64,000 nt of DNA from Chelatococcus reniformis (GTDB lineage: Bacteria; Pseudomonadota; Alphaproteobacteria; Rhizobiales; Beijerinckiaceae). Below, in pieces: positions 54,541-63,998 of the stretch (position 1 is the stretch's first letter; each line of letters starts with the position of its first letter). The notes under the pieces were generated by a model, which worked only from the letters and a program-made list of their open reading frames with translations, was not told the DNA's origin and did not search any database. The position numbers and the translations under genes are program-made. Location: positions 372,001 through 436,000 of the forward strand of contig NZ_BMGG01000007.1 in NCBI RefSeq assembly GCF_014640075.1, written 5' to 3'.

Positions 54541-55527
54541 TTGGGGCTTGGAGGCGATTGGGCCCGCATCCAAATCGAGAATATTGAAGTCCTCAAGGAT
54601 GCCGTCTACGGCGCCGGGCTGGATGCAGCGCAGTTGTCGCGTGCACCGGTCACCGGCAGCCTGGCCTTTGCCGCGCTCGACGACGTCTCCTTTGCCACGG
54701 GGGCAATCGGGGCGCGGACCGCGCTCACCGGCTGTCTGTCGGACGACAGGGTCACAGTCGGCCTCGGCCTCGAGCTGCCGTCGGGCTCGCGGCAATGGCT
54801 GAGCGAGGTGACCACCGGCGATGTCGCGGTGTTCATGCCCGGTGACGAGCACGACGCGCTCTATGCGCCGGGATCGCTCTACCTCGCGGTAACGCTTCCC
54901 ATGGAGCGGGCCGAAATACTCGCTGAGCAACATGAGCTCAGCTTGGACCTGCGCGTGACCGGCAGCGGCGTCGCCGCCCGCAAGCTCCCGCACGACAGGT
55001 TGACCGGGCTGCGGCAGCTCTTCCATGCCCTCCACTCCGGACGGCTCGCTGATGCGGTCAGCCCGCAGGCGCTCGGCAATCAGGCGCTCGATGCGCTCGT
55101 GGTGCATCTCGGGCGGCCGCCGAGAATGCATGTGGGCCAGCGAGATCCGCGCGGGTTGGCGCGGGTGGTGGCCCGCGCCCGTGCGTTCATGCACGCAAAT
55201 CTCGATCAACCGCTCTCGATCGAGGCGATCGCCGCGGCAGGGGGAGGTTCCCGCCGCACGCTTCATCGCGCCTTTCAGCAGGTGCTCGATGAGACGCCCT
55301 ATTCGTATCTGCAAAAGCTGCGGCTCCATCGCATCCGTCACGAACTCCTGTCGGAGGCGGAGGCGTCGCTCACGATCGCGTTCATCGCCAATAGGTGGGG
55401 ACTGAGCGAGCTCGGCCGGCTCGCCGGCCGCTATCGCGATCTGTTCGGGGAACTTCCCTCGCAGACGCGAGCCCGCGGCCGGCTCAGCGAGATGCCCCCC
55501 GGTTTGCCAGCCCGTTGGCACAATTAG
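54541..55527 (+). CDS. AraC-family regulator
   Basis: 328 residues starting at TTG, the only start after an in-frame stop, preceded by GGGAGGG. The C-terminal helix-turn-helix domain (about 216-320) includes FMHANLDQPLSIEAIAAAGG, SRRTLHRAFQQVLDETPYSY and IRHELLSEAEASLTIAFIAN. The second helix-turn-helix reads WGLSELGRLAGRYRDLFGEL, a recognisable but divergent form. The N-terminal part (LPSGSRQWLSEVTTGDVAVF) is an AraC-type sensor. It lies in the sulfatase neighbourhood and may control it. Confidence 0.85.
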   Translation: MGLGGDWARIQIENIEVLKDAVYGAGLDAAQLSRAPVTGSLAFAALDDVSFATGAIGARTALTGCLSDDRVTVGLGLELPSGSRQWLSEVTTGDVAVFMPGDEHDALYAPGSLYLAVTLPMERAEILAEQHELSLDLRVTGSGVAARKLPHDRLTGLRQLFHALHSGRLADAVSPQALGNQALDALVVHLGRPPRMHVGQRDPRGLARVVARARAFMHANLDQPLSIEAIAAAGGGSRRTLHRAFQQVLDETPYSYLQKLRLHRIRHELLSEAEASLTIAFIANRWGLSELGRLAGRYRDLFGELPSQTRARGRLSEMPPGLPARWHN

Positions 55528-55532
55528 CATAG
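55514..55532 (+). promoter_or_regulatory. Repeated promoter-like motif, copy 2
   Basis: TTGGCACAATTAGCATAG overlaps the AraC stop codon (the TAG of ATTAG) and lies about 250 bp before the Hint-protein gene. It is the second copy of the motif described at 54204. Confidence 0.4.
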
Positions 55533-55780
55533 AGGGGCCGCGGGCTGAGGCTTACTGTCCGCGGCAGGCGTGGCGAGCTGCTGGGCTGGTGCCTGCAATC
55601 GCTGACAAGCGGTTTGCGAGCGCTCTCGGGCGCGGTTGACATCGGCGCCACTTCTCCAGCACGCTCAGTCCTAATGGGTGTGAGCTGGGGGGCTCGCTCT
55701 CATGGCTCTTGGTCCCAGATGCCTCGGAGCCGAGGGCGAGGCGAGCGTCAGACGCTGCCATCGCGAAACGAGGGGGAGTT

Positions 55781-56692
55781 ATGGCCACTTTTAGCAGCAC
55801 TTATCTCTACACCCTTACTCCGGGGGGCACCGGTCAGTATACCGTCAACGGACAGGTTCCGGACGCGGAGGCCGGTGGCGCCGAAGAGGCGGGCTCTGAC
55901 GACGGTGTCTTTGCGCCCGGGGAGCCGGTGACCGTCACCTTCGCGACGCAGTCGGCCCTCGACGGCGAATACACCTATCTCGGCCACGAGCCCGGAATAC
56001 CCGGCTATGTCGCGCAGGGGCCAGACGGGCTCTTTTACCTGTTCGCGAACACGGAAGTGCCGCTCAACCAGAACTTCAACATCCAGGCCGATGACGTCCC
56101 GATCTGCTTCATGGCGGGCACCATGATCGCCTGTCCGGACGGCGAGCGGCCCATCGAGGATCTCCGCGCCGGGGATATGGTCCTGTCGGCCTCCGGCATG
56201 CCGAAGCCGATCAGGTGGATCGGGCGCCAGACCGTCGCGTCGCTCTTCGCGGATCCGCTCCGCTCGTCCCCGGTTTGCGTGACAGCCGGTGCCCTTGCAC
56301 CGCAGATACCCACGCGCGACCTGTACGTCTCGCCCGATCATGCGCTGTTGGTCGATGGCGTGCTGGTTCAGGCGGCCGCTCTGGTGAACGGGCTCACCAT
56401 CCGGCGTCTCGATAAGCCGCCCGCGCTCTTCACGCTCTATCATATCGAGCTGGAGGACCATGCGCTCATCCTGGCCGAGGGGGCAGAGGCGGAGACCTTC
56501 GTCGATAACGTGAGGCGCCGCCGCTTCGACAACTACAGGGAATATGCGGCGTTGTACGGTGACGGCGACGCGCGCATTCCCGAGTTGGCGCTGCCACGAG
56601 CGAAGTCGGCCCGGCAACTGCCGAGGGCGGTACGCGAGCGGCTCGCCGCACGGGCCGCGGCGCTGGGCTTCGTGAGCGAGGCAGCGGCCTAG
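55781..56692 (+). CDS. Hint-domain (hedgehog/intein-type) protein
   Basis: 303 residues. Residues 1-107 form a beta-rich N-terminal region (FSSTYLYTLTPGGTGQYTVN, YTYLGHEPGIPGYVAQGPDG). A Hint domain starts at ICFMAGTMIACPDGERPIED, whose Cys (about 109) is placed as the autocatalytic nucleophile. DLRAGDMVLSASGMPKPIRW and YVSPDHALLVDGVLVQA continue it, the latter carrying the conserved His. It probably cleaves itself and could attach the N-terminal part to a lipid or surface. The ATG at 55781 follows AGGGGGAG. No partner protein is evident. Confidence 0.82.
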   Translation: MATFSSTYLYTLTPGGTGQYTVNGQVPDAEAGGAEEAGSDDGVFAPGEPVTVTFATQSALDGEYTYLGHEPGIPGYVAQGPDGLFYLFANTEVPLNQNFNIQADDVPICFMAGTMIACPDGERPIEDLRAGDMVLSASGMPKPIRWIGRQTVASLFADPLRSSPVCVTAGALAPQIPTRDLYVSPDHALLVDGVLVQAAALVNGLTIRRLDKPPALFTLYHIELEDHALILAEGAEAETFVDNVRRRRFDNYREYAALYGDGDARIPELALPRAKSARQLPRAVRERLAARAAALGFVSEAAA

Positions 56693-56800
56693 AGCGCGTC
56701 CGACGGGGTAAAACCGCCCGATCGGAGAGAAGCGCGCCAGGTGAAAAGACTTGGAGCACGGCTATCCGATCAGATGATGTCATTTGATCGGGAACGGCTC
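56690..56800. repeat. Dispersed palindromic repeat, family 2, copy 2
   Basis: This begins TAGAGCGCG and contains CCGATCGGAGAGAA, AAGACTTGGAG, then CCGATCAGATGATGTCATTT-GATCGGGAACGGCTC. It shares the AAGACTTGGAG core and GATCAGATGA arm with copy 1 at 43754, but the first stem has decayed. The initial TAG is the stop codon of the Hint gene. Confidence 0.75.
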
Positions 56801-57178
56801 CCGGTCGAGACCTGGATGTGGCCTCCAGGCATGCCCTTCGGCTCGCGACGACGGGTTTTTTTCCCATCCTCTCGACCTCGCGTCCGGGCACCTCGGCTAA
56901 CATCGGGCGTCATCGCCTATGAGGCGACGCCGCAGGCATTTAAGAGTGCTTATGGCCCTGGTGCTCTTCCGCGTTACTTCTGCGCCTAAGAGTTCCGTGC
57001 TCCGTAGTCGCGGCGCTCGGTCATGTGTGCGGCGCCGGCTAAATGACCGGAGGCGGGCCGACGGCGACTTGGCACAATCTGCATAGCTCCCGCTGAGGCC
57101 GGCGTGCATTGTCGCCGGCATGTCGCCGCGCGAATCTAACGTGGGGCCCGTAAACCAGTAAGAGGCCGAGCTTCAGCG
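56693..57178. other. 486-bp gap with repeat and motif copy 3
   Basis: It holds repeat family 2 copy 2 up to 56800 and the third motif copy at 57069-57086. Nothing else was recognised. Confidence 0.5.
57069..57086 (+). promoter_or_regulatory. Repeated promoter-like motif, copy 3
   Basis: TTGGCACAATCTGCATAG lies about 95 bp before a hypothetical frame and about 590 bp before the HAD phosphatase. See 54204 for the motif. Confidence 0.4.
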
Positions 57179-57700
57179 ATGCGAATCGAGGCCGAAGCGC
57201 GAGAAGGCACGGGCGGCGCCAGCAAGGACACGGGTCCGGTCCCCGCGGGCGAGTTCACGGTGGGCTTTGACCGCTTCGACCCGGACGAGGCGCTGGCGCA
57301 CGGCGTGCGCGTCGACGGCCTCACCATCGATCGCGCGTCGCCGAGCAACGCCCACTTTCGCCAGATTACAGGCTCCGTCGCTCCCACCGGGCGCAAGCCC
57401 CGCGTCGAGGGCTTGCCCGGCGCCGTCCCGTGCATGCTCAGAGGCCACTCGTCGGTGGCCAGCCTGCCGCGGCGGGCCGTGGACATGCGCGATCGGCGCA
57501 TGGTGGAGCTGCAGGCCGCGGCACGGGCCTGCGCGACCGGTCGATACGTCGACGAGCCTCATCGGTTTCCGACGCGTCAGGCGGGAGCCACCCTGTCCAT
57601 GAGCCGGGGTGACTATCCCTGCCAGGGCGCTACATGTGTGGACGTGCCGCCGTTCGAGCGGCGGACGGAGGAGCGTTCATGCTGGCTGCCGCGGCTTTGA
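57179..57700 (+). CDS. Doubtful hypothetical protein
   Basis: A 173-codon frame. The first 110 codons have the high third-position GC typical of this genome, which favours coding; the rest do not. The end overlaps the HAD gene's ATG at 57679 by 22 bases. The opening MRIEAEAREGTGGASKDTGP and GFDRFDPDEALAHGVRVDGL give no family. It may be a real gene, a decayed one, or chance. Confidence 0.3.
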   Translation: MRIEAEAREGTGGASKDTGPVPAGEFTVGFDRFDPDEALAHGVRVDGLTIDRASPSNAHFRQITGSVAPTGRKPRVEGLPGAVPCMLRGHSSVASLPRRAVDMRDRRMVELQAAARACATGRYVDEPHRFPTRQAGATLSMSRGDYPCQGATCVDVPPFERRTEERSCWLPRL

Positions 57701-58698
57701 GCCGACTGATCTTGCTGCGCCTTGGCCTCGTCGTCCTGTTGCTGTTCGGCGCGCTCCCGCGCCCGACCTTGGCCCAGACCGACCCCCTGCCGTCCTGGAA
57801 TGAGGGCAAGGCGAAAACCTCCATCATGGACTTCGTCCGGCGCGTGACGACGCAGGGATCGGCGGATTTCGTGCCGGTGGAGGAGCGGATCGCCACCTTC
57901 GACAACGACGGCACGCTATGGGCCGAGCAGCCCATGTATTTCCAGATCCTCTTCGCGCTCGACCGGTTGAAGGCCATGGCCCGGGCCACGCCGGCGCTGG
58001 CGGCGACCGAGCCCTACAAGTCGGCCCTTTCAGAGAACAACACGGTCTTGGCGGCGCTGGGCGAGAAGGGCTTCCTGCAGATCGTGGCGCTCACCCACAC
58101 AGGGCTCACCGTCGCCGACTTCGAGAAGATCGTTCAGGACTGGCTGAAGACGGCCCGGCATCCGCGCTTCGACCGGCCCTACACCGATCTCGTCTACCAG
58201 CCGATGCAGGAACTCCTGGCCTATCTCAGGGCCAACGGCTTCAAGACCTTCATCGTCTCCGGTGGCGGCGTCGAGTTCATGCGGCCGTGGGCGCCCAAGG
58301 CCTACGGCATCCCACCCGAGCAGATCGTCGGCTCCAGCGGCAAGACCGAGTTCAAGCTCGACGGCGACAAGCCCGAGATCCTCAAGCTGCCGGAGATCGA
58401 ATTCGTCGACGACGGTGCCGGCAAGCCCGTGGGCATCAACCGCTTCATCGGCCGCCGGCCGGTGTTCGCCGCCGGCAATTCCGACGGCGACCTGGAGATG
58501 CTGCAATGGACGACGCTGAACACGGGCCCCCGCTTGGGGCTCATCGTCCACCACACCGACGCGGAGCGCGAGTGGGCCTATGACCGCAACTCCCATGTGG
58601 GCCGCCTGGCCAAGGCGCTCGACCAGGCGCCCGAGCGTGGCTGGCTCGTGGTCGACATGAAGACCGACTGGAAGGTCGTCTTCCCCTTCCAGAAGTAA
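57679..58698 (+). CDS. Exported HAD-superfamily phosphatase
   Basis: 339 residues with an N-terminal signal or anchor (about 1-34; LILLRLGLVVLLLFGALP, then QTDPLPSWNEG). The HAD motif I is ATFDNDGTLWAE, motif II is KTFIVSGGG, and motif IV is AAGNSDGDLEML. It resembles the phosphoserine-phosphatase-like exported HAD proteins that are often beside arylsulfatase genes. The ATG at 57679 has GGAGGAG before it and gives the signal; it was preferred to a start 15 codons upstream. It is followed 80 bp later by arylsulfatase 2, so they are probably one operon. Confidence 0.83.
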   Translation: MLAAAALSRLILLRLGLVVLLLFGALPRPTLAQTDPLPSWNEGKAKTSIMDFVRRVTTQGSADFVPVEERIATFDNDGTLWAEQPMYFQILFALDRLKAMARATPALAATEPYKSALSENNTVLAALGEKGFLQIVALTHTGLTVADFEKIVQDWLKTARHPRFDRPYTDLVYQPMQELLAYLRANGFKTFIVSGGGVEFMRPWAPKAYGIPPEQIVGSSGKTEFKLDGDKPEILKLPEIEFVDDGAGKPVGINRFIGRRPVFAAGNSDGDLEMLQWTTLNTGPRLGLIVHHTDAEREWAYDRNSHVGRLAKALDQAPERGWLVVDMKTDWKVVFPFQK

Positions 58699-58778
58699 AC
58701 CGCCGCCGAGGCTGGCAACCAATGCCGCATCGGACCGCCGATCGAAATTCTGTGAAAGACGCGAGAGGAGTGACGTTC

Positions 58779-60440
58779 ATGAGTGCGGACAAGAAGATCC
58801 CTCCGGCCAACACCGTCGACAGGCGCAACCTCCTGCTCAGCGGCACGGCTCTCGCCGCCGCCGCGGTGGCGGGCGGGCCCGCGGTGGCCCAGACGACGCA
58901 GCCGCAGCCTCGGGCGGGGCAACCCGGCGCCTCGGCGGGGGCCGGCGGCCGTCCGCCCAACGTCCTCGTGATCTTCGGCGACGACATCGGCGTCTCGCAG
59001 ATCAGCGCCTACACCATGGGTCTGATGGGCTACCGCACGCCGAACATCGATCGGATCGCATCGGAAGGGGCCATCTTCACCGATTCCTACGGCCAGCAGA
59101 GCTGCACCGCCGGACGCGCGTCGTTCATTTTGGGCCAGGAGCCGTTCCGTACCGGCCTGCTCACCATCGGCATGCCGGGCGATCCCCATGGCATCGCGGA
59201 ATGGATGCCGACGATCGCCGACGTGATGAAGACGAAGGGCTACAGCACCGGCCAGTTCGGCAAGAACCACCTGGGCGACCAGGACCAGCACCTGCCGACC
59301 AAGCACGGCTTCGACGAGTTCTTCGGTAACCTCTATCACCTCAATGCCGAGGAGGAGCCCGAGGGCTACTTCTACCCGAAGGATCCCGAGTTCCGGAAAA
59401 AATACGGTCCTCGCGGGGTGATCCATTCCCATGCCGACGGACGCATCGAGGACACCGGGCCGCTCAACAAGAAGCGCATGGAGACCGTCGACGAGGAGTT
59501 CCTGGGCGCCGCCAAGGACTTCATCGACCGCCAGCACAAGGCCGACAAGCCGTTCTTCGTCTGGTTCAACGCCACTCGCATGCACGTCTTCACCCACCTC
59601 AAGCCCGAGAGCGACGGCAAGAGCGGCAAGGGTATCTATGCGGACGGCATGGTCGAGCACGACGGCCACGTCGGCCAGCTCCTGAAGCAACTCGACGACC
59701 TCGGCATCGCCGACGACACCATCGTCCTCTACACCACCGACAACGGCGCCGAACTCGCGCTGTGGCCGGACGGCGGCATGACGCCGTTCCACGGCGAGAA
59801 GGGCACCACCTGGGAGGGTGGCATGCGCATTCCCATGATGGTGCGGTGGCCCGGCGTGGTGAAGCCGGGAAGCCAGATCAACGACATTGTCACGCTCATG
59901 GACTGGATGCCGACCTTCGCCACGGCGGCGGGCATTCCCGACCTGAAGGAGAAGATGAAGACGGGCTTCCAGTCCGGTACGAAGACCTTCAAGGTGCATC
60001 TCGACGGCTACGACCTGACGCAACTGCTGAAGGGCGAAGCCAAGACGCCGCCACGCGACGCCATGTATTACTTCGACCAGGGCGGCAATCTGAACGCCAT
60101 CCGCTGGAACGATTGGAAGTTGAGCTTCGCGGTTGCGAGCGAAGGCAACATCGCTACCGCGCTGCGTGAGACGCCAAGCTGGGCGCTCATCGAAAACCTC
60201 AGGATGGATCCCTATGAGCGGGGGATGAAGGAGGGCGGCGGTGCGATCGAGTTCCTGGCGCGCAACATGTGGCTGTTGGTGCCCATTCAAGGGAAGATCA
60301 AGGAGTTCTTCGCCGACTTCGACAAATTTCCCTACCAGGAGGGCAGCACGCTCAACGCCAGCGGCATCAACTACAGCCTCTTGCGGCAGCAGGCGGCGCT
60401 CAAGCGCCTCAAGGACCTGGAGGGCCTGGCCCCTCGTTGA
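58779..60440 (+). CDS. Tat-exported arylsulfatase (2)
   Basis: A 553-residue sulfatase, paralogous to the one at 50978, with the same layout. The twin-arginine signal is DRRNLLLSG, the metal Asp pair is in VIFGDDIG, and the catalytic Cys109 is in SCTAGR. The blocks TGQFGKNHLGD and GFDEFFGNLYHLNAEEEPEG are nearly identical in the two. AGAGGAG before the ATG at 58779 decides the start. It lies 80 bp after the HAD phosphatase gene and 131 bp before the MoxR operon. Substrate unknown. Confidence 0.92.
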   Translation: MSADKKIPPANTVDRRNLLLSGTALAAAAVAGGPAVAQTTQPQPRAGQPGASAGAGGRPPNVLVIFGDDIGVSQISAYTMGLMGYRTPNIDRIASEGAIFTDSYGQQSCTAGRASFILGQEPFRTGLLTIGMPGDPHGIAEWMPTIADVMKTKGYSTGQFGKNHLGDQDQHLPTKHGFDEFFGNLYHLNAEEEPEGYFYPKDPEFRKKYGPRGVIHSHADGRIEDTGPLNKKRMETVDEEFLGAAKDFIDRQHKADKPFFVWFNATRMHVFTHLKPESDGKSGKGIYADGMVEHDGHVGQLLKQLDDLGIADDTIVLYTTDNGAELALWPDGGMTPFHGEKGTTWEGGMRIPMMVRWPGVVKPGSQINDIVTLMDWMPTFATAAGIPDLKEKMKTGFQSGTKTFKVHLDGYDLTQLLKGEAKTPPRDAMYYFDQGGNLNAIRWNDWKLSFAVASEGNIATALRETPSWALIENLRMDPYERGMKEGGGAIEFLARNMWLLVPIQGKIKEFFADFDKFPYQEGSTLNASGINYSLLRQQAALKRLKDLEGLAPR

Positions 60441-60571
60441 GCCTGGACAGACGGAGCGAGGGAGGGGACGGCAGCAACGCCGCCCCTTTCCCCTGAAACT
60501 GGAGCGCGCGACATTCAGCTTCGGCGAGCGGCGCTCAGCCATTGTGCGCCAACGAAGGAAACGCCTGGCCC

Positions 60572-61558
<987 letters not shown>

Positions 61559-61573
61559 CGACGAGGAGGAGCG

Positions 61574-62524
61574 GTGGCACGCGCCTATGTCACGCTGGAT
61601 GAGCTGACCCGCCTGCGCCACCGCGCCAAGGGCTTCAGCTTCCTGCCGCGCCAGCCGGTGCATAGCCTGCTCAACGGCCGCCACGCCTCGCGCCTGCGCG
61701 GCCGCGGCCTCGAGTTCGAGGAGTTGCGCCACTATGTCGAGGGCGACGACACCCGCGCCATCGACTGGCCGGCGACGGCGCGCCTGGGGTCGGCCTATCT
61801 CCGGGTCTTCACCGAGGAGCGTGACCGCCCGGTGCTGCTGCTGGTCGACCAGCGGCTCTCCATGTTCTTCGGCAGCCGGCTCACTACCAAATCGGTGGCG
61901 GCGGCCGAGGCCGCCGCCCTGTCGGCCTGGCGCGTCACCTCGCTCGGCGACCGCGTGGGCGCCATCGTCTTCTCCGAGAACGGCGTCGACGAAATCCGTC
62001 CCCGGGCACGCGCGGGCGCGGTGACGCGGGTGCTCGACACGGTGGTGCGGCACAACGGCAAGCTCGCCGCCGCCGATCCGCGCCCGGCCGATCCCGCGCT
62101 GCTGAATGAGGCGCTGCACCGGGCCGTGCGGCTCGCCAACCACGACTGGCTGGTCTGCCTGGTCACCGACACCTTCGGCGCCGACGGCGAAACGGTGCAA
62201 CTGGTGACCCGGCTCACCGCGCACAACGACGTGCTCACCGTCTTCGTGTTCGATCCGCTGGAGACGGAGCTGCCGACGATCGGCGAGACGGCGATGGCCG
62301 AGGGCGAGCGGCAGGTCGAGGTGGACACCTCCGCCGCGCGGCTGCGGTCGGCCTTCGCCGCCGACTTTCGCGATCGCCGCGCCGCCGTCGAGCGCTTCTC
62401 GCGCGACCGCGCCATCCCGGTGCTGCCGGTCTCGACGGACCGGCCGGTGCTCGACCAGATGCGCGAGCTCCTCGGCCGCCGCATCGCGGCGCGCCGCGTT
62501 CACGCCGCCGAGGCCCGGTCATGA
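61574..62524 (+). CDS. DUF58-domain protein
   Basis: 316 residues starting with GTG after GGAGGAG. The DUF58 core is LRGRGLEFEELRHYVEGDDT followed by RAIDWPATARLGSAYLRVFT and DRPVLLLVDQRLSMFF; the last is a VWA-like strand. This family normally accompanies MoxR. It starts 15 bp after moxR and overlaps the next gene by 4 bp. Confidence 0.88.
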   Translation: MARAYVTLDELTRLRHRAKGFSFLPRQPVHSLLNGRHASRLRGRGLEFEELRHYVEGDDTRAIDWPATARLGSAYLRVFTEERDRPVLLLVDQRLSMFFGSRLTTKSVAAAEAAALSAWRVTSLGDRVGAIVFSENGVDEIRPRARAGAVTRVLDTVVRHNGKLAAADPRPADPALLNEALHRAVRLANHDWLVCLVTDTFGADGETVQLVTRLTAHNDVLTVFVFDPLETELPTIGETAMAEGERQVEVDTSAARLRSAFAADFRDRRAAVERFSRDRAIPVLPVSTDRPVLDQMRELLGRRIAARRVHAAEARS

Positions 62525-63006
62525 GCGGCGATCCCGCCGATCTCTCCCTGCTGCGCGACATCGCCGTGCCGGCGCCGGTCGCCTATTGGCCGCCGGCGCC
62601 GGGCTGGTGGATCCTCGCCGCGGCCCTCACGGCCGTGCTGCTCATCGGCCTTGCCGCCGCCCTCGCGCGCTACCGCCGCGACGCCTACCGGCGCCAGGCG
62701 CTGGCGGAGCTCGATGCCATCGGCCCCGTCACCACGCCGGCGGCGGCGCAGCGCCTCTCCGCCGTGCTGAAGCGCGCCGCGCTGGTGGCCTACCCGCGCC
62801 AGGCGGTCGCGTCGCTCACCGGCTCGGCGTGGCTCGGCTTCCTCGATCGCACCGGCGGCACCGACGCCTTCAGCCGTGGCGCGGGGCGGCAACTGACAGC
62901 CGCGGCCCTGGGCGCCGGGGCGCCAGCCGACGGCACTGCGCTGGCCCGGGCGGCCCGACAGTGGCTGGCGCGTCACCGGCCTGCCGAGGGGGGCGAGGGA
63001 TGCTGA
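62521..63006 (+). CDS. DUF4381-domain membrane protein
   Basis: 161 residues with one membrane helix (about 24-47, PAPGWWILAAALTAVLLIGL). The N-terminal DLSLLRDIAVPAPVAYWPPAPGWW is the DUF4381 mark. The cytoplasmic part is helical and ends near LARAARQWLARHRPAEGG. It overlaps both neighbours (ATGA upstream, ATGCTGA downstream), so translation is coupled in this operon. Confidence 0.85.
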   Translation: MSGDPADLSLLRDIAVPAPVAYWPPAPGWWILAAALTAVLLIGLAAALARYRRDAYRRQALAELDAIGPVTTPAAAQRLSAVLKRAALVAYPRQAVASLTGSAWLGFLDRTGGTDAFSRGAGRQLTAAALGAGAPADGTALARAARQWLARHRPAEGGEGC

Positions 63007-63998
63007 CCTTCGCCTATCCGCTCATCGCCCTGCTGCTGCCGCTGCCGCTCCTGGTCTATTATCTTATGCCGCCCTACGCGCTGCACCGCGCCGCCGTCCG
63101 GGTGCCGTTCCTGGCCACGATCGCCAGGCTTTCGGGCGCGTCGCCGCAGGCGGGCGCCGTCGTGCGCCGCCGCGGCATCTGGCGCACGGGCGTCCTCGTC
63201 ATGTGCTGGGCCCTGGCGCTGCTGGCGCTGATGCGGCCGCAGCGCATCGAGCCGCCGGTTCACCACGACCAGCCGGCCCGCGACCTGCTGCTGCTGGTCG
63301 ACCTGTCCGGCTCCATGGACACCCGGGATTTCACCGATCCGACGGGCGCACGGACCGACAGGCTCACTGCGGTCAAGCAGGTGCTCGACGACTTCCTGTC
63401 CCGCCGGCAGGGCGACCGCATCGGCGTCGTGGTCTTCGGCGATGCGCCCTTCCTGTTGGCGCCGTTCACGGCCGATCTCGACCTCGCCCGCCGCCTGCTC
63501 GGGGAGATGCAGGTCGGCATCGCCGGTCCGCGCACGGCGCTGGGCGACGCCATCGGCCTCGGCGTCAACCTGTTCGCGGCCTCGACGGTGCCGGCCAAGA
63601 CCATGATCGCGCTGACCGATGGCAACGACACCGCCAGTGCCGTGCCGCCGGCCGAAGCGGCGCGGGTCGCCAAGGACAACGGCATCGTTGTCCACACGGT
63701 CGCCATCGGCGATCCGGCCGCCGTGGGCGAGGACAAGCTCGACGAATCGGCGCTGCGCGATGTTGCCGCGGTGACGGGCGGCGGCTTCTACCGTGCCCTC
63801 GACCGAGCGCAACTCGCCGAGATCTATAACCGGCTGGATGCGGCGGAGCCGCGCAAGATCGACACGGTGTCGTTCTCGCCGCGCACCGAGCTCTACTGGT
63901 GGCCGCTGGCGGCGCTGACCGGGCTGTCGATGCTGGCCCAGGTGCTGGCGCACGCGCGCCGCTGGCGCCGCCGCCGGGTGGGGCCGGTGACGGCATGA
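63000..63998 (+). CDS. VWA-domain membrane protein (BatA-like)
   Basis: 332 residues. Two membrane segments lie near the N-terminus (4-22 and 64-80), a von Willebrand A domain follows with the metal motif DLSGSMD (Asp101, Ser103, Ser105), and one helix is near the C-terminus (WWPLAALTGLSMLAQVLAHA). In other bacteria BatA-like proteins act with MoxR in envelope stress or assembly. The start overlaps the preceding gene's stop. Another ATG overlaps its own stop, so the operon continues. Confidence 0.9.
   Translation: MLTFAYPLIALLLPLPLLVYYLMPPYALHRAAVRVPFLATIARLSGASPQAGAVVRRRGIWRTGVLVMCWALALLALMRPQRIEPPVHHDQPARDLLLLVDLSGSMDTRDFTDPTGARTDRLTAVKQVLDDFLSRRQGDRIGVVVFGDAPFLLAPFTADLDLARRLLGEMQVGIAGPRTALGDAIGLGVNLFAASTVPAKTMIALTDGNDTASAVPPAEAARVAKDNGIVVHTVAIGDPAAVGEDKLDESALRDVAAVTGGGFYRALDRAQLAEIYNRLDAAEPRKIDTVSFSPRTELYWWPLAALTGLSMLAQVLAHARRWRRRRVGPVTA

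Noticed and set aside
54204-57086. Sigma-54 promoters at the three TGGCAC motifs
   Set aside because: The -24 GG and -12 GC elements must be 10 bases apart; here they are 8. Kept only as an unassigned motif.
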